A stretch of 64,000 bases of DNA from NCBI GenBank assembly GCA_023653785.1, contig JAMKCH010056607.1:115962-179961 (forward strand), in the 5' to 3' direction. Below the pieces are notes generated by a model. It saw only the letters and a list, made by a program, of their open reading frames with translations, was not told where the DNA came from and made no database searches. The position numbers and the translations under genes are program-made. Each line of letters opens with the position of its first letter. Positions within the stretch are counted from its first letter, which is position 1. This DNA comes from Ophioderma brevispina (taxonomy: Eukaryota; Echinodermata; Ophiuroidea; Amphilepidida; Ophiodermatidae). Below, piece by piece: positions 51,701 through 59,832 of this stretch.

Positions 51701-54700
51701 ATTTACAAGTGATTTTTTAATTTAAAAAATTTTTTTTAATATAACTCGTATATTTAAAAAAAAAGCAAATGATACTCAATTCCAAGGGAGTTTGGCCTGG
51801 CTCTAGCCCTAACAACAGGTACCTTAGGCCTGCTGTGTCTCCATGCTTTGTTTTTGTGGTATTCACTCCTGTTGGGCTAACATATGGCAAGCAATAATTT
51901 GATTGCGGTTGGTCTTTCCTAAATCTAGGTTTTACTAATCCTCTCAAACTGTAGATATCTTATTTCAAAGTAGGGCTTATGATAGGGATCTGTTAAATAG
52001 CCTTTGGTCAAATGAGTAGTAGTCGAGGAGATGGCAAAGGTATGGTCATTGTTATTGTAACGGAACACCATTTTTGGACTTGTGACTACTAAACTCAGTC
52101 TAGGCCTGAGATAGGCTAGGCCTGCACTACTTTTTATTGTTCTTGATGGCGCTGCATTTTGGAACTTTCAGGGATGATTCAGATTGTAAGATCATGTTAT
52201 ATGGTCAAGCTGCGATGATTTGGTTGATTTAATTTTTAAAGAACTATACCCAAGTCTGTCATGTAATTTCATAGTTCGCCGATTATTCGCGTGTAGATTG
52301 CCAAATTTTACATTTTGTGCCCGTTACTGTCGTTGTAGCTCTCTTACCTCATATTTTGTACTCCAAGGTTGAGATATTGTTTCCAGAAAGGTCTTGAGAA
52401 CCAGTAGCAAGCAGTTTTTACTTCAGACGGCAATCAGTAATGACGAAAATAACAGTTTGAAGTGTTGATTTTACTCACGAAAGCCCATTTTCTGCCGTTG
52501 CAAGTTCGTGAGTAGCGTTTTCTAGAAAACTGTTGGATTCTCTAGAAATGTTGTTTAATTTCGTAAATGTTGTTTAGGAAAGGAAAATTGTGGGAATGTT
52601 TTAAAATTTGATGTGTGTGGAACAATGTGACATTGTTTATTGTTTAAGTTTAGAATAACTTTAAAGATGTAGAAATCTCAAAAAAAAACTGTAGCTTGTA
52701 TTTGCACGTATAAGGAAACCACTGGTTGACAGATTCGATAGTGATTACTAATTAGATATTATTCCAATTTGGATGCACAGCCAATGAGAGCTGTGGATTG
52801 TAAACGTCAGAATTTTTAGCCAATCACGTTTAAGGAGGGTGTATTCGATCTGTCTGTGAGATTACTTCTGGGGTGTTTGTAGACATACGTTGTTCAGTTG
52901 GGGCAGAGGCCCCGCCCGAAGTGGCAGACCATAGCCCACAAGCTAGGCCAACCATAGCCGGCGAAAAGAGCAAACCACATCAATATTCCGCAAATAAACC
53001 TGAGCCAAAAGTCATTGATAGGGTTTGACCTCAGGAGCTAGAGGACCAGCTCTAGTGACCCGGTGCCTCCTAAATCAAATCTGGCTAATAATAGTTGCCT
53101 GAATGGTGTAGCAAGGAAAATCTAGGCCTACACCAAAAAATTTTTTAAAATATTGGGTCTGATATTAAAATCTGGCTACCACCATGAAACAGGAAAAACT
53201 GGGCCAGATAAATTGGGTTAATAACTGATCAATAGTTCAATTATCGAATAATTACTGGCGATCAATTTGGCTAAATAGAAATTAATTAATTGTATAAATT
53301 GTAGATTTAAATAATAACAGGTTTTCGTAACTTGAGAGATTAAAGGAATTTGTTTTAATTTTGTTCAAGAGAACTATAACAAAGGAAATAGTTTTCCTTC
53401 AAGTGCATATTTGGAATTAATTCTGGAACCTCCTGCATTGCCACATTAGTAAATAAGATCAATAATATTGTACAAATTTTGAGATAATTACTTACTCTTG
53501 GAAAACTTGTAACAATCTTTGCATTTACGAAATGTATAAAATATTTGAAATTGTATGAAAAGCATTTTTTTGGTGTCTTTGATTATTAAGAAATAAAATA
53601 TCTTTTGCACTAGATTATAATGCTTTGAAACAAAAGAAAAGGCTATACTGATATGTATTGGTTTGTCTCTTCTTTTTAATGAGAAATGTTAAATAAGGTA
53701 ATAAAAGGTGTTAAATGATGAAATTCATGACACGCTACCCCCCACAATATGAATATTCATTAGGGTGTGTGACTTTGTGAAATTTGGCCCCGCTCGTTTA
53801 AAATAAAACTTATGTGAATATATCTCTATGAAATTTCATTGTGGTTGGTTAATCCCGTAGAGAGGGTGTTTGTTCAACCACCCCAGGGGGGTGGAGGTGG
53901 CTTCACAATCACAAAATAGCTCGGTGCCGTGGTGGACCCATACCACCACCACACCCTGGACACGGAGACTCTTGGGGGGTTGCGAGTGGGTTTACTTACA
54001 GGGCTAAAAGTAGGAATTTTCGGGATAGCCTGTTGGAAATATAAATTTAGGTGTTCAGGAGCGAAGCCCGGGTCCCGTCACATTTTATTTACAAAAATGC
54101 ACATTCTTGTATCATTCTTGTATCTTTAATAAAATCAGGAAAATTAGAATTATATGGAAAAGCTTGATGATTCCATGTATTGGGGGGAAGGAAATGTAAA
54201 ATGTTTGAATGTATTTTTTTTTTTTTTAAATTACTGATAGTGGCATTAAAATCTGAATGATCAGCTAAGACGGGAAAGACAAAAGTCGGCAGTGGCAGTT
54301 ACCTTTGATATTTCAATCCCGGGATTTCAATTGTAAATGGAGTGATGTCAATTTCATTTCTCCGTCATTAGGGTTTTAAATTTTGCATTCATGCAGCGAA
54401 AGATAGGCGACCTGTAACCCCCCCCCCCCCCACTTTTCACCATCACAGTTGAGATTTTGGGATCTGTATGAAGAAAGCTATATTTTTTTTCATTACCCCA
54501 GTTAAATTTACGGCCCAGGGAAAAGTTCTTTTTAAGGTTATGAACCAAAAACTTCTCCAAAAATATGGTTCGACCCACATATTATAAAGGGATAAGCAGC
54601 GATTTGCTCTGATACGAAACATCAAAAAAAATAATAAAAAAATTCATATGTTGGTTATTTTGTGAATGCAGGATGGCTAACACAACCTGCAAGTGGTTGG

Positions 54701-57009
54701 CTTGAAATACGGTATTTACAAGTAAGGCGTACCTTTTAATCTGGATCTATAATGTCTTGTCTATTCCCGTGTGAATATATCCGAATTATAAGATATTTTT
54801 TGTGTTACCATTTCCTGTACAGTTTGACCTCAATACCAATTATTGATCTTGTTAAACCACCATCAGCTGTTTGGTGTAGTGTAGATTGCAGACATTCGCT
54901 TGTTTGTCTTTTTGCAGGGCCGGTTATGCACAATTCCCCAAATACTTCATTTTTTCACTATTTTTTCACTGTGTTTTTGTTCATACATTAAACTACATAG
55001 TTATATGAAATTGTTACCTGTTTCTTGGTTTATAAGCTAAAAAATGCATTTCAGATTTTGTATTATCTCGCATAATTGCTGCTTATCCCTTTAATTAAAT
55101 ACACACTTTCCTATGGGCCAAGTTAGTGTTACAATTTAGAGTCTACTATCCAAACAGTTGGGACGATTTAAGCAAAATTGTAATTGGATGTTTGGTGATA
55201 TGCTTTCATTGAGGAAAAACATCTTACGAAGAAAAATGGGCCAATGATTCGGGTCAGCCACCTTTAAAACCACTAAATCCTAATGAAGATCATAAACAAA
55301 ACATCACAAAAGTTACTACCCACTTTTTGGAAGACCAAAAACATAAAAACTGTGAATGAAATCACTCTTTAAAACACCACAAAAAAAAGTATGTTCTGTG
55401 ATTTGCATAAACCATTCTTACATGGCAACATTTGAATGAAAAATATGCAGACTTTCAAAGTTGCACTGATTAGCAAATGATATAATGCAAATACTACTCT
55501 GCTTGATAATGAATGCACAGGTACCCTTGCCACCAAAAAAAAGTTATAATTTCTGGTTTAAGTTCAAGTTTGAAATTGGCATCTTTTTTATGAAAGGGTT
55601 GCTAGGCAACATATTAGGGTGATTACCTCTGCAAATGAGGTATCAACATGCAGAACTACAACTGGGCTGCTCTTTGATATGCTTCAGTTTGAAAATTTGA
55701 TGTGTAAGGTTTTAAAGGGTCCATAATGACAACATAGAATTTTACTAGTGTCATAGAAAAGGTCCCACCAACTACCTTATTCCAACTGGAATTTCATATT
55801 GAATCCTATGTAACATTTCAATCTGAGACGAATATACAAACAGAGATTCCAAGCAAGTAATCAATGGATTGTTTACAGCGTGCAGTGTCCTGGGACGATT
55901 ATTATTATGTTAATTCAACGATTCCCTCGACTGATCAGAAGCAGTAATCGTGATTCAATACATTTCAATGTATTAACCCCAAGATTTAGGTTTGGTGGGC
56001 TATTTTTAAATCAATGATGCTCACCCGTGCGTGTTAATTGTCAAAATGCCTTGTGAACAAAGTTTAGTTGACTCAATGACCTTTGCTAGAAGAGCCATGG
56101 GGAAACTTACAATGACCCCACTTTTGTACAATCATTTGTCGACTATAGGTTAGAATTTGCTCCAATTTTTCAATGTAAATATGACATTATTGTAAAAATG
56201 AAACAAATTTGTGCCAGTTTATTTCTCAAACTGTATTTTTTTAACAGAATTTTTTGTTTTTAAAATGTTGGTTATTTAAATTTGGATTAGTGCGTATGAA
56301 AAGAAGTTTTTGATGACATGGCCAAACCAATAAAGTGTTAATGTGGTCGGTACATAAGAACAATTATATTAACGTTAGGTCATGAATTGAAGCACAGAAT
56401 TTTGTAAAAATTGCCTGATAGTCGCAGATTACCTCGCTCATAGAAAAGTTAAGGTGTTCACAGCGCCACCATGCGGCTAAGTCATTGCAAGCCGAAACAG
56501 CTTGGTCGATCGCCGAGCCTGTTAACATGGACTACAGCTTTGTTTCCGATCTCGTTTTAGTCTATTCAGTCTCAGATTTTAATGTGAGCGTAATTGTGTG
56601 TATTACAATATCCCATAGGTTATGTACAAATTTAGTCCTAGTAATCATAAAAAAAGCCATATTAAATGCTCATAGCATTTTATGAATAAATGCAGCCACA
56701 TAATTATAGATGAAATGAGAAAAAAGACCAAGATACCAATGATACCAAAATCTTGGGGTTTGAGGGGTAGTGGTGGGGTCGAGGCTTTTTTTTTTGGGAT
56801 CGGGTGGTTTTCCAAAAAAAGGGGTTAGTACTTTGTGTTCTAAGTGATACAGGTTAGTAGCTAAGCGGTGTGATGGGCACTACCTATATTTTTCCTACTT
56901 TTTTCAGTGATACATGTCCAAGGCAGCATGGGGAGCATTGGAGAAGAATGGCAGTCAGCTAATGATCCGCTCATATGAGATAGGAGTGCTATTCCGGCCT
57001 GAACAATTT
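30727..57009 (+). CDS. TDP1: Tyrosyl-DNA phosphodiesterase 1 gene (span of exons found)
   Basis: TDP1 hydrolyses 3'-phosphotyrosyl and other 3'-blocking lesions, releasing stalled topoisomerase I from DNA; it belongs to the phospholipase D superfamily with two HKN motifs. Exons 3-12 listed below reproduce the family in order from the start of the catalytic domain ([16 protein letters not shown]) through HKN motif 1 (THH-S-K), [30 protein letters not shown] motif 2 (PHIK) and SYEIGVLF. All exon phases agree. Exons 1-2 are inferred: an acidic helix and a basic region with a PBZ-like zinc finger. Exons 2, 6, 7 and 12 contain small indels. The last part of the protein (the family's FPVPYDLPP..WVP region) was not found before 64000. 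Confidence 0.85.
31000..33300. other. TDP1 intron 1 with a short tandem repeat
   Basis: Between 31921 and 32262 a unit of about 125 bases occurs twice plus a partial third: CACC.CTACCAAGTTT, GGTAGAGTGAATT and ATATGCAAATT recur in order. The rest shows nothing recognised. Confidence 0.6.
33325..33765 (+). CDS. TDP1: TDP1 N-terminal exon with basic region and PBZ-like zinc finger
   Basis: Acceptor TTTGTATTGCAG precedes 33325 and donor GGTACAT follows 33765. The first 121 codons are open: a [14 protein letters not shown] segment (resembling the SSSDDE stretch of vertebrate TDP1), then a lysine-rich region. A TGA at 33688-33690 interrupts the frame, and immediately after it, in the same frame, comes [11 protein letters not shown] (33697-33729), the first half of a PBZ finger (consensus: basic residue, C, aromatic-G, C, then H and HP). 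The second half reads correctly only with small indels. The last base, G, completes a GAT codon with exon 3. Confidence 0.55.
34560..36210 (+). repeat. Tandem repeat cluster in TDP1 intron 2
   Basis: Two nearly identical copies start at about 35500 and 35963 (AATCAATATACACCTGGAT, then ACATCATTACTGGGAAACAT, then CTGTGAGATGTAATG). A more diverged copy lies at 35690-35950 and another partial relative at 34640-34810 (GGAACATAAGATAAGA, AGGTCCATG). The unit is about 250-460 bases. No coding sequence was recognised. Confidence 0.75.
36254..36439 (+). CDS. TDP1: TDP1 exon 3: nuclear localisation signal and start of catalytic domain
   Basis: Acceptor ACACAG at 36248-36253, donor GTAGGT at 36440. The clean frame gives [17 protein letters not shown], a classical basic nuclear localisation signal (PSKKRK), then a serine-rich linker, then [16 protein letters not shown], which aligns with the family's PFQFYLTRVSG start of the catalytic domain. 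The first codon takes a G from the preceding exon and the last codon is completed by exon 4 (IS-D-IL). Confidence 0.9.
36533..36632 (+). CDS. TDP1: TDP1 exon 4
   Basis: Acceptor TTTTCTTGCAG, donor GTAGGT. Encodes [19 protein letters not shown] then [15 protein letters not shown], closely matching the family segment [31 protein letters not shown]. The frame is clean and phases fit exons 3 and 5. Confidence 0.93.
37183..37314 (+). CDS. TDP1: TDP1 exon 5, up to catalytic HKN motif 1
   Basis: Acceptor CTGACCCAG, donor GTAAAT. Encodes [20 protein letters not shown], a middle part, then [13 protein letters not shown]. The final HH plus the SK of the next exon make the first HxK motif; the second H corresponds to the catalytic nucleophile of human TDP1 (His263 in that protein). 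Frame and borders are intact. Confidence 0.95.
37326..37600 (+). mobile_element. Partial copy of the third TTAA MITE family
   Basis: Starts TTAAAGTTGGATGACCCAAT, eleven bases after exon 5, and shares ATGAAGTTTTCATCTTGAT, TTTTGTAAGCCCCATAG, AATTAATATTGGTCGACCAA and CCTAAGATTTCA with 17978-18326. The right end was not identified. Confidence 0.7.
38010..38960 (+). mobile_element. Decayed non-LTR retrotransposon (CR1/L2-like reverse transcriptase remnant)
   Basis: At 38032 the sequence reads GAP-stop-GSVLGPF, the reverse-transcriptase motif GVPQGSVLGPL with the usual glutamine codon as TAG. Downstream, [13 protein letters not shown] (38230-38270), then EVHWLSV (usual LHWLPV) near 38636, then [16 protein letters not shown] and [10 protein letters not shown] (38835-38935) follow the C-terminal order of CR1/L2-type LINEs. 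Frame changes and stops throughout show it is dead. It lies in TDP1 intron 5, sense orientation. Confidence 0.85.
39275..39363 (+). CDS. TDP1: TDP1 exon 6 (HKN motif 1, frame broken)
   Basis: Acceptor TTTAAATGTAG, donor GTAAGTC. It opens with KMM, completing the HxKMM motif. The other end, in a shifted frame, reads HTAN then QDWHQKTQG, the hallmark segment of HKN motif 1 (the Asn corresponds to human Asn283). The exon is four bases shorter than expected between KMM and DWH, so the conserved ends are in different frames: at least one 1-base indel lies in the HTAN codons plus a further loss upstream. Confidence 0.85.
39920..40525 (+). repeat. TDP1 exon 7 tandem duplication, copy A
   Basis: This block and 40715-41316 are direct repeats of about 600 bases, each containing exon 7 plus about 180 bases upstream and 250 downstream. 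Downstream flanks are nearly identical (CACCTCATAGTATAAAATTA); upstream flanks are more diverged. Copy A ends in a run of about 20 A, and 190 bases of unrelated sequence separate the copies. Confidence 0.9.
40101..40274 (+). CDS. TDP1: TDP1 exon 7, copy A (two bases shorter)
   Basis: Acceptor GATGGCATAG, donor GTGAGT. It encodes the segment after [22 protein letters not shown], then in the next frame [19 protein letters not shown] and [17 protein letters not shown], matching GIWLSPLYPR...THFKADLISYLMAYNAP. Relative to copy B it lacks one base at the acceptor and one in the ATC codon, which breaks the V-W-I-S start. Both copies also share a frame break in a G run (GCAGGGGATTC) before SATHFK. 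Confidence 0.8.
40715..41316 (+). repeat. TDP1 exon 7 tandem duplication, copy B
   Basis: Direct repeat of 39920-40525. Its right edge (CAATCACCAAAGGCAG) is the same as that of copy A and directly abuts LINE-derived sequence from about 41317. Confidence 0.9.
40894..41069 (+). CDS. TDP1: TDP1 exon 7, copy B (better preserved)
   Basis: Acceptor TTGATATCCTAG, donor GTGAGT. With the GG of exon 6 it reads [19 protein letters not shown], in frame, the expected family start GIWLSPLYPR. One frame break remains at the same G run as in copy A, after which [19 protein letters not shown] and [10 protein letters not shown] follow. It ends AG, completed by the G of exon 8. Copies A and B differ at only a few coding positions. 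Confidence 0.85.
41325..41700 (+). mobile_element. 3' end of a CR1/L2-like LINE
   Basis: An open frame of 108 codons (41334-41660) shows the C-terminal tail of LINE reverse transcriptases: [20 protein letters not shown] then [17 protein letters not shown] and [13 protein letters not shown], matching F..AP.LWN.LP...FK..LK..L. Only the last part of the element is present; the AAATAAATAATATTATTATTAT tract near 41983 may be its 3' tail. Confidence 0.75.
42200..42278 (+). CDS. TDP1: TDP1 exon 8
   Basis: Acceptor CTTTCCTCAG, donor GTGAGA. Clean frame: [19 protein letters not shown] then GHMKMRR, matching the family's VYLIGSTPGRF...NWGHFRLKK. Phases agree with exons 7 and 9. Confidence 0.95.
42724..43205 (+). 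mobile_element. tRNA-derived SINE family A, forward full copy
   Basis: The tRNA-like head has A box TGGTCTAGTGGTTAG at 42736-42750 and B box GGTTCGAATCC at 42793-42803 inside a CCGGG/CCCGG stem. The spacing is too long and the sequence continues into a 400-bp body (CATCCCGTCCTTCGGAGGGG, then GTTAAGCCGTCGGTCCCGTG, then GACACCACCACAAGCCA), so this is a SINE rather than a tRNA gene. Two reverse copies lie at 7.7-8.2 and 10.0-10.4 kb. Confidence 0.9.
43609..43797 (+). CDS. TDP1: TDP1 exon 9
   Basis: Acceptor TTTTTTGTTTGCAG, donor GTGAGT. Clean 63-codon frame: [16 protein letters not shown], then [19 protein letters not shown] and CAEWLQSM, near-identical to the family's [21 protein letters not shown]. 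It starts and ends in phase 0. Confidence 0.95.
44085..44420 (+). repeat. Tandem repeat, unit ~165 bp, two copies
   Basis: 44087-44250 and 44252-44414 share CTGTAAG.ACTTAATGGTT, GACCAGGTTTAAAGT, CAGTTTTTCACATTTTCTTC and CAAACTTCAAAGATTATAAT. An inverted relative of its start (CGGTCTAACTCTTTTGTGCA) lies at 45365-45395, on the far side of the transposon below, so the transposon appears nested in an older TIR element. Confidence 0.8.
44483..45344. mobile_element. 862-bp non-autonomous DNA transposon with perfect TIRs and 8-bp target duplication
   Basis: The left end CAACGAGCTTGAATAAATTAGAG (44483-44505) is repeated as its exact reverse complement at the right end. It is flanked on both sides by GACTGGGT (44475-44482 and 45345-45352), a perfect 8-bp duplication. 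No transposase frame is present. An internal hairpin lies at 44988-45076. The 8-bp duplication suggests hAT or a similar superfamily, but the ends do not start CAGGG. The matching ends and duplication suggest a fairly recent insertion in TDP1 intron 9. Confidence 0.92.
44988..45076. other. Long hairpin inside the 862-bp transposon
   Basis: The left arm AAATTCATTCAGGAAAGTGT continues to TTTTGGTGCC. The right arm begins GGCACCAAAATTGG and ends ACACTTTCCTGAATGAATTT. Arms of about 36 bases pair with a few mismatches around a loop of about 16 bases. Confidence 0.85.
45426..45541 (+). CDS. TDP1: TDP1 exon 10
   Basis: Acceptor GGTTGCGTAG, donor GTAAGTAAG. Clean frame: [19 protein letters not shown] then [19 protein letters not shown], matching [24 protein letters not shown]. 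The last two bases CA join T of exon 11 to make His. Confidence 0.95.
45572..45626 (+). repeat. SINE B tail fragment
   Basis: TGTGATGATTTCCTGGTGGC followed by an AATAATAATAATAATAGGCAACAG tract matches the 3' part of SINE B at 15885-15925. Only the tail is present. Confidence 0.65.
46325..46432 (+). CDS. TDP1: TDP1 exon 11 with HKN motif 2 (His, Lys)
   Basis: Acceptor TTTTACATTTCAG, donor GTAAAA. Clean frame: [20 protein letters not shown] then [15 protein letters not shown]. The HIK corresponds to the general acid/base His493 and Lys495 of human TDP1 (PHIKTYMRPSPDF..AWFLVTSAN). It ends AG, completed by T of exon 12 to give Ser. Confidence 0.95.
46593..46812 (+). mobile_element. MITE remnants (third and second TTAA families)
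   Basis: GGGGATGGCCTGATTTAAAT, TTGATAGAATGGCCTTCACC and TTTTTGTAAGCCCCATAGAG match the interior of 17978-18326. Directly after, ACACAAAAAATATATTTC and AATTTCTGAGTCTGCTTTTAA match the right end of the element at 14686-15052. Two families are apparently joined or nested here. Confidence 0.65.
46813..48250. other. TDP1 intron 11, proximal part
   Basis: AT-rich intronic sequence; I see no exon or recognisable repeat ends. Confidence 0.5.
48255..50000 (+). mobile_element. Decayed LINE with reverse transcriptase and RNase H remnants
   Basis: [13 protein letters not shown] at about 48388-48427, then a [13 protein letters not shown] block (48482-48520) and SLYVEAND (48549-48572), are the C-terminal reverse-transcriptase signature of I/Jockey-type LINEs. 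[16 protein letters not shown] and [12 protein letters not shown] (48898-49012) match the RNase H start (YTDGSK..AAAA...RLPD.ASIF.AEL), and [15 protein letters not shown] (49518-49565) its C-terminal helix. A final [14 protein letters not shown] block (49853-49890) is the usual cysteine-rich tail. Stops and frame changes throughout show it is inactive. Confidence 0.85.
50310..50550 (+). repeat. Tandem duplication of ~110 bp
   Basis: GTAAATTGGCCACGCAATCTC...ACTCCATGTACGCCCAACAA recurs as GTAAATTGGCCACACGATCCTC...ATTCCATGTATTCCCAACAA, each followed by AATACTTGTTTT..AATATGGCC. Two adjacent copies in TDP1 intron 11. Confidence 0.8.
50560..54584. other. TDP1 intron 11, central part
   Basis: No exon was recognised. 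A tRNA-like segment lies near 51110. A GTGGTGGACCCATACCACCACC palindrome-like segment lies at about 53930-53952, followed by GGAGCGAAGCCCGGGTCCCG at about 54058-54078, a phrase common in decayed TIR elements. Long T and C runs occur at 54210 and 54418. Confidence 0.45.
51108..51175 (+). repeat. tRNA-like SINE head
   Basis: CCAGTAGCCTAGCAGATAGG (A-box-like) followed 30 bases later by GAAGGTTGTGGATTCCC (B-box-like) has the spacing of a polymerase III promoter. The expected acceptor stem does not close, so it is a SINE or tRNA pseudogene rather than a functional tRNA. Confidence 0.5.
54585..55092. mobile_element. ~510-bp MITE with AAGGGATAAGCAGC ends
   Basis: The left end TATAAAGGGATAAGCAGCGA and the right end TTGCTGCTTATCCCTTTAA are inverted repeats with similarity extending about 20 bases. 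TA (or TTA/TAA) flanks both sides, suggesting a Tc1/mariner-like or TTAA-type duplication. No transposase is present. Confidence 0.75.
55093..56907. other. TDP1 intron 11, distal part
   Basis: AT-rich intronic sequence, nothing recognised apart from short A or T runs and a T-run near 56790. Confidence 0.5.
56908..57009 (+). CDS. TDP1: TDP1 exon 12 (HKN motif 2 Asn region, one base missing)
   Basis: Acceptor CCTACTTTTTTCAG, donor GTAAGTAGG. After the first bases the frame reads [20 protein letters not shown] then [12 protein letters not shown], matching the family's [30 protein letters not shown]. Between the Ser codon (split with exon 11) and MSK only five bases (GATAC) occur where six are expected for Ala-Asn, so the conserved Asn (human Asn516) codon is disrupted by a one-base deletion. 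Confidence 0.9.
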
Positions 57010-58811
57010 GTAAGTAGGACATTTATCAGGAATTCAGGGTTATTAAAACTTTAACAACACAGCCTTGAAAAACTGGAATTCAATAGGCAAATGTGTGTTA
57101 TAAAATACAGGAGGAAGAGAAAGTAGTTGTGTGGTATGGATCGGTTTGGCTTTATGACTGAGGACCCAACGCACACACTACAAGGAGAAGGGGTGTAGGT
57201 GGTGGAGAGAGGCTTAGCGTAAGAATGATGACACCAAAACACACGAGAGGAAGGCATGTAGTGTGTGTGGGGAGAGGCTGGCTGTTGTAAGACCAAGGAC
57301 CCAACATACACACACACACACCACACCACACACACACACTTTTGATCACAAAAGGCCCTAGTTTTTTTTGTCCTGAGGAAGTTTCCATTGTGTTTATTAT
57401 GTATAAAATAGGCAGCAAGTATAAGGTGGGAACAAGGCTATGTGTTTTTTGTGTATGTGTCTGATATATGTAGTGTGTGTTTGTGCACGGTGTATGGGTA
57501 TTCACACAAAGGTAATACCCCAAACAAACACACGTTGTAAAGTTTCGCTGTCTAAGCATGTCCCCACTCGAAAATGCCAGCATCCTCATTTCAAGGTCTT
57601 CAGTGCAATGAGAGCAAAGTGGTAGTAGAAGTAGTGTAGAAGTAGTAACAGCAGCAGCAGCAACCACCAATTACCTGAGCAAAAGATAATTGACCAGATT
57701 GCCCTTCCTGACATCAATGTCCTGGATGGCCACCATTAGCTCTCCAGAGCTGAGCCCTTGTGCGAGTACTCTTCTGTTTAGTTGCAACAGGGTAACCAGT
57801 ACCCTCCTCATCGGATTTTGTTAGATAAACCGATGGGGTATCTGCAAAGAAAATGGTACTTGTCCCAATCATTGTGTTGATATTGTCATATTTCCCTTAT
57901 AAATTACAGCCCATTTGCTCTCAACGAGATCAGCTTTTTTTAAGTTTTGATTTCAGGGATTGTTCCGTTCTATGCTGTGCACAAATATTTAGGTGATAAC
58001 AATGTCAGTGGTTTTGCTGGGTTGCTGGGATCTTGTAGCTTTTGAAGGTATACCTTGCCTTCTGTTGTGAGAAAAAAAACCATCAGTAACACATACATAT
58101 GGCTCATAAGTTCTTGGACAGTTTGCGAACGTTATGCCAGCTTCCCAGCCAAAACGGTGCACCTCGTCTTAACGTAGACGCATTACCACACAAAAGAATT
58201 TTTGACGCGCGATTTGTTATGTCCAGCAATTACTTATGGACCAGTTATAATGCCAAGCGTTGTAATGTGTTATTTTGGTGATGGATGGTTATGCAAGTGG
58301 TTATTAGCTGTACACACATGACTTGGCACATGTTCTTGTTTTCAATTAAAATGAGAGCCCTATTTTAATTTATTGACCCTTTCTTCTTTTCATTATAAGT
58401 CAGCTCTATTTGTGTAATATTTACTTGAACGTTTTCTCACAACAGGCCTTATTATTAGAAATTTGCCCATCATTTATGGAAGGAAAAAGAGTTGTAAAGA
58501 AAAGGGGTCACATAAATGTCAATGTTAATAAATTTATAAGTGGGAGTTTGAGTTATTATTTACAACATGTTACATTAGAAGTAAACTGAGTATTGTTAAC
58601 AGTGTAATGTAAACAGTTTGGAATAGGGCTATTTGCGTGGTTGTAGCTTCACCTATGTTACAAGCATGGAAATTTAAGTGACAGATCTATTTTGTGAAGT
58701 ATAGTTTTCGATAGTCCCCCTTCGCCAAGGCTTCGGGTTTAGGGATTAGGGTTGAGGTATTAGTTAGTTTGTAAGGCCATAAAACACAAGAGAACATTTA
58801 CAATCATACAG
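57010..58811. other. Downstream TDP1 intron or flank with CA-rich low complexity
   Basis: A CA/GT microsatellite lies at about 57305-57341 and GT-rich sequence to 57500. A GCAGCAGCAG run lies at 57650. The missing TDP1 C-terminal exon (FPVPYDLPP-type) was looked for and not found. Confidence 0.5.
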
Positions 58812-59160
58812 CAGGGCCGTGGCCACGGGGGGGGAGGGGGGTGTGACCACACTCCAAAAAAAAGCGGCAACAATCGGACCAAAAAAGTCGCTTTATCATG
58901 CTGAAATTTTCCGCTTTTGCCTCCGACGCCGGCCTGAGGCATATTTTCCAGAAAAGTTAATGTTTATACCAAAAATTAAGTTCAATTGTCAAAAATAGGA
59001 GAAGTTCTGGGGGTGAAGCCCTGGGACCCCCATTCAGGGGCTGCACTGGACCCCAGCAGGAGACTGGACCTGCACCCAAACCGTTCTCGAGCTTCACGCT
59101 CGGAAAGGTCACTTCTGGGAAAAATCGGACACATCCCCAATAATTCTGGCTACGGGCCTG
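58812..59160. mobile_element. 349-bp hAT-like MITE
   Basis: The left end CAGGGCCGTGGCCACGGGGG and the right end TAATTCTGGCTACGGGCCTG are inverted repeats of the CAGGG hAT type. The flanks TCATACAG (58804-58811) and ATCTACAG (59161-59168) match at five of eight positions, a possible eroded duplication. A G homopolymer lies just inside the left end, as in the element at 2573. Confidence 0.75.
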
Positions 59161-59439
59161 ATCTACAGTCACAATTTTAAAGGGGGGACATTTGGAACCC
59201 TTTCCCTCAAGCTCATAGTTGGGACTGTGTAGGGTACTTTCTAGGCAATGTTTGATATGCACGTTCCGAGCAAATGACAAAATATAAATCTGTCCAGCAA
59301 ATTGAGTCATCAATAACACTGCTTTGCTTCATTTTATCTTTGTGTCCTTCAGTCCACTTCCGATAAATATCACTGGGATTTCTGACTTTGTTACATACTC
59401 CTACTTATAATTAATTTACATGATAAATAGTAACCAAGT

Positions 59440-59798
59440 TTTAAATCCAGGGACCTGTGACGAGGACTCACACTCGCAGCAAATGCCCTTACTCCCCCTT
59501 CCACTTCCTCCGATTCAATGCATCCCCATCCTCAACCCAACCCTCCGACTCTCCTCACTTGCTTCCAAGTCTTCTTTGGACGGTCCTCGCCTCCTCAACC
59601 TCCCACCTCAAACAAACTCAAAAGCCCTTCTTAAAACCAATCTCCATCCCATCATCCTTCCTCAGCAGTGCCCATACCAACTACACTATTGCCTTCGCCA
59701 AACGGTCCATTGCTTGAAGCTTCTTCCAAACCCAACTCTCTCAAGTTCCCTCGCCTTCCTCCTATCCATCAACTTCACACCACACTCCGCTCATCATT

Positions 59799-59832
<34 letters not shown>

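Noticed and set aside
57051..57670. Minus-strand frames of 94 and 172 codons
   Set aside because: They translate GT/CA microsatellite-rich sequence with no family motif.
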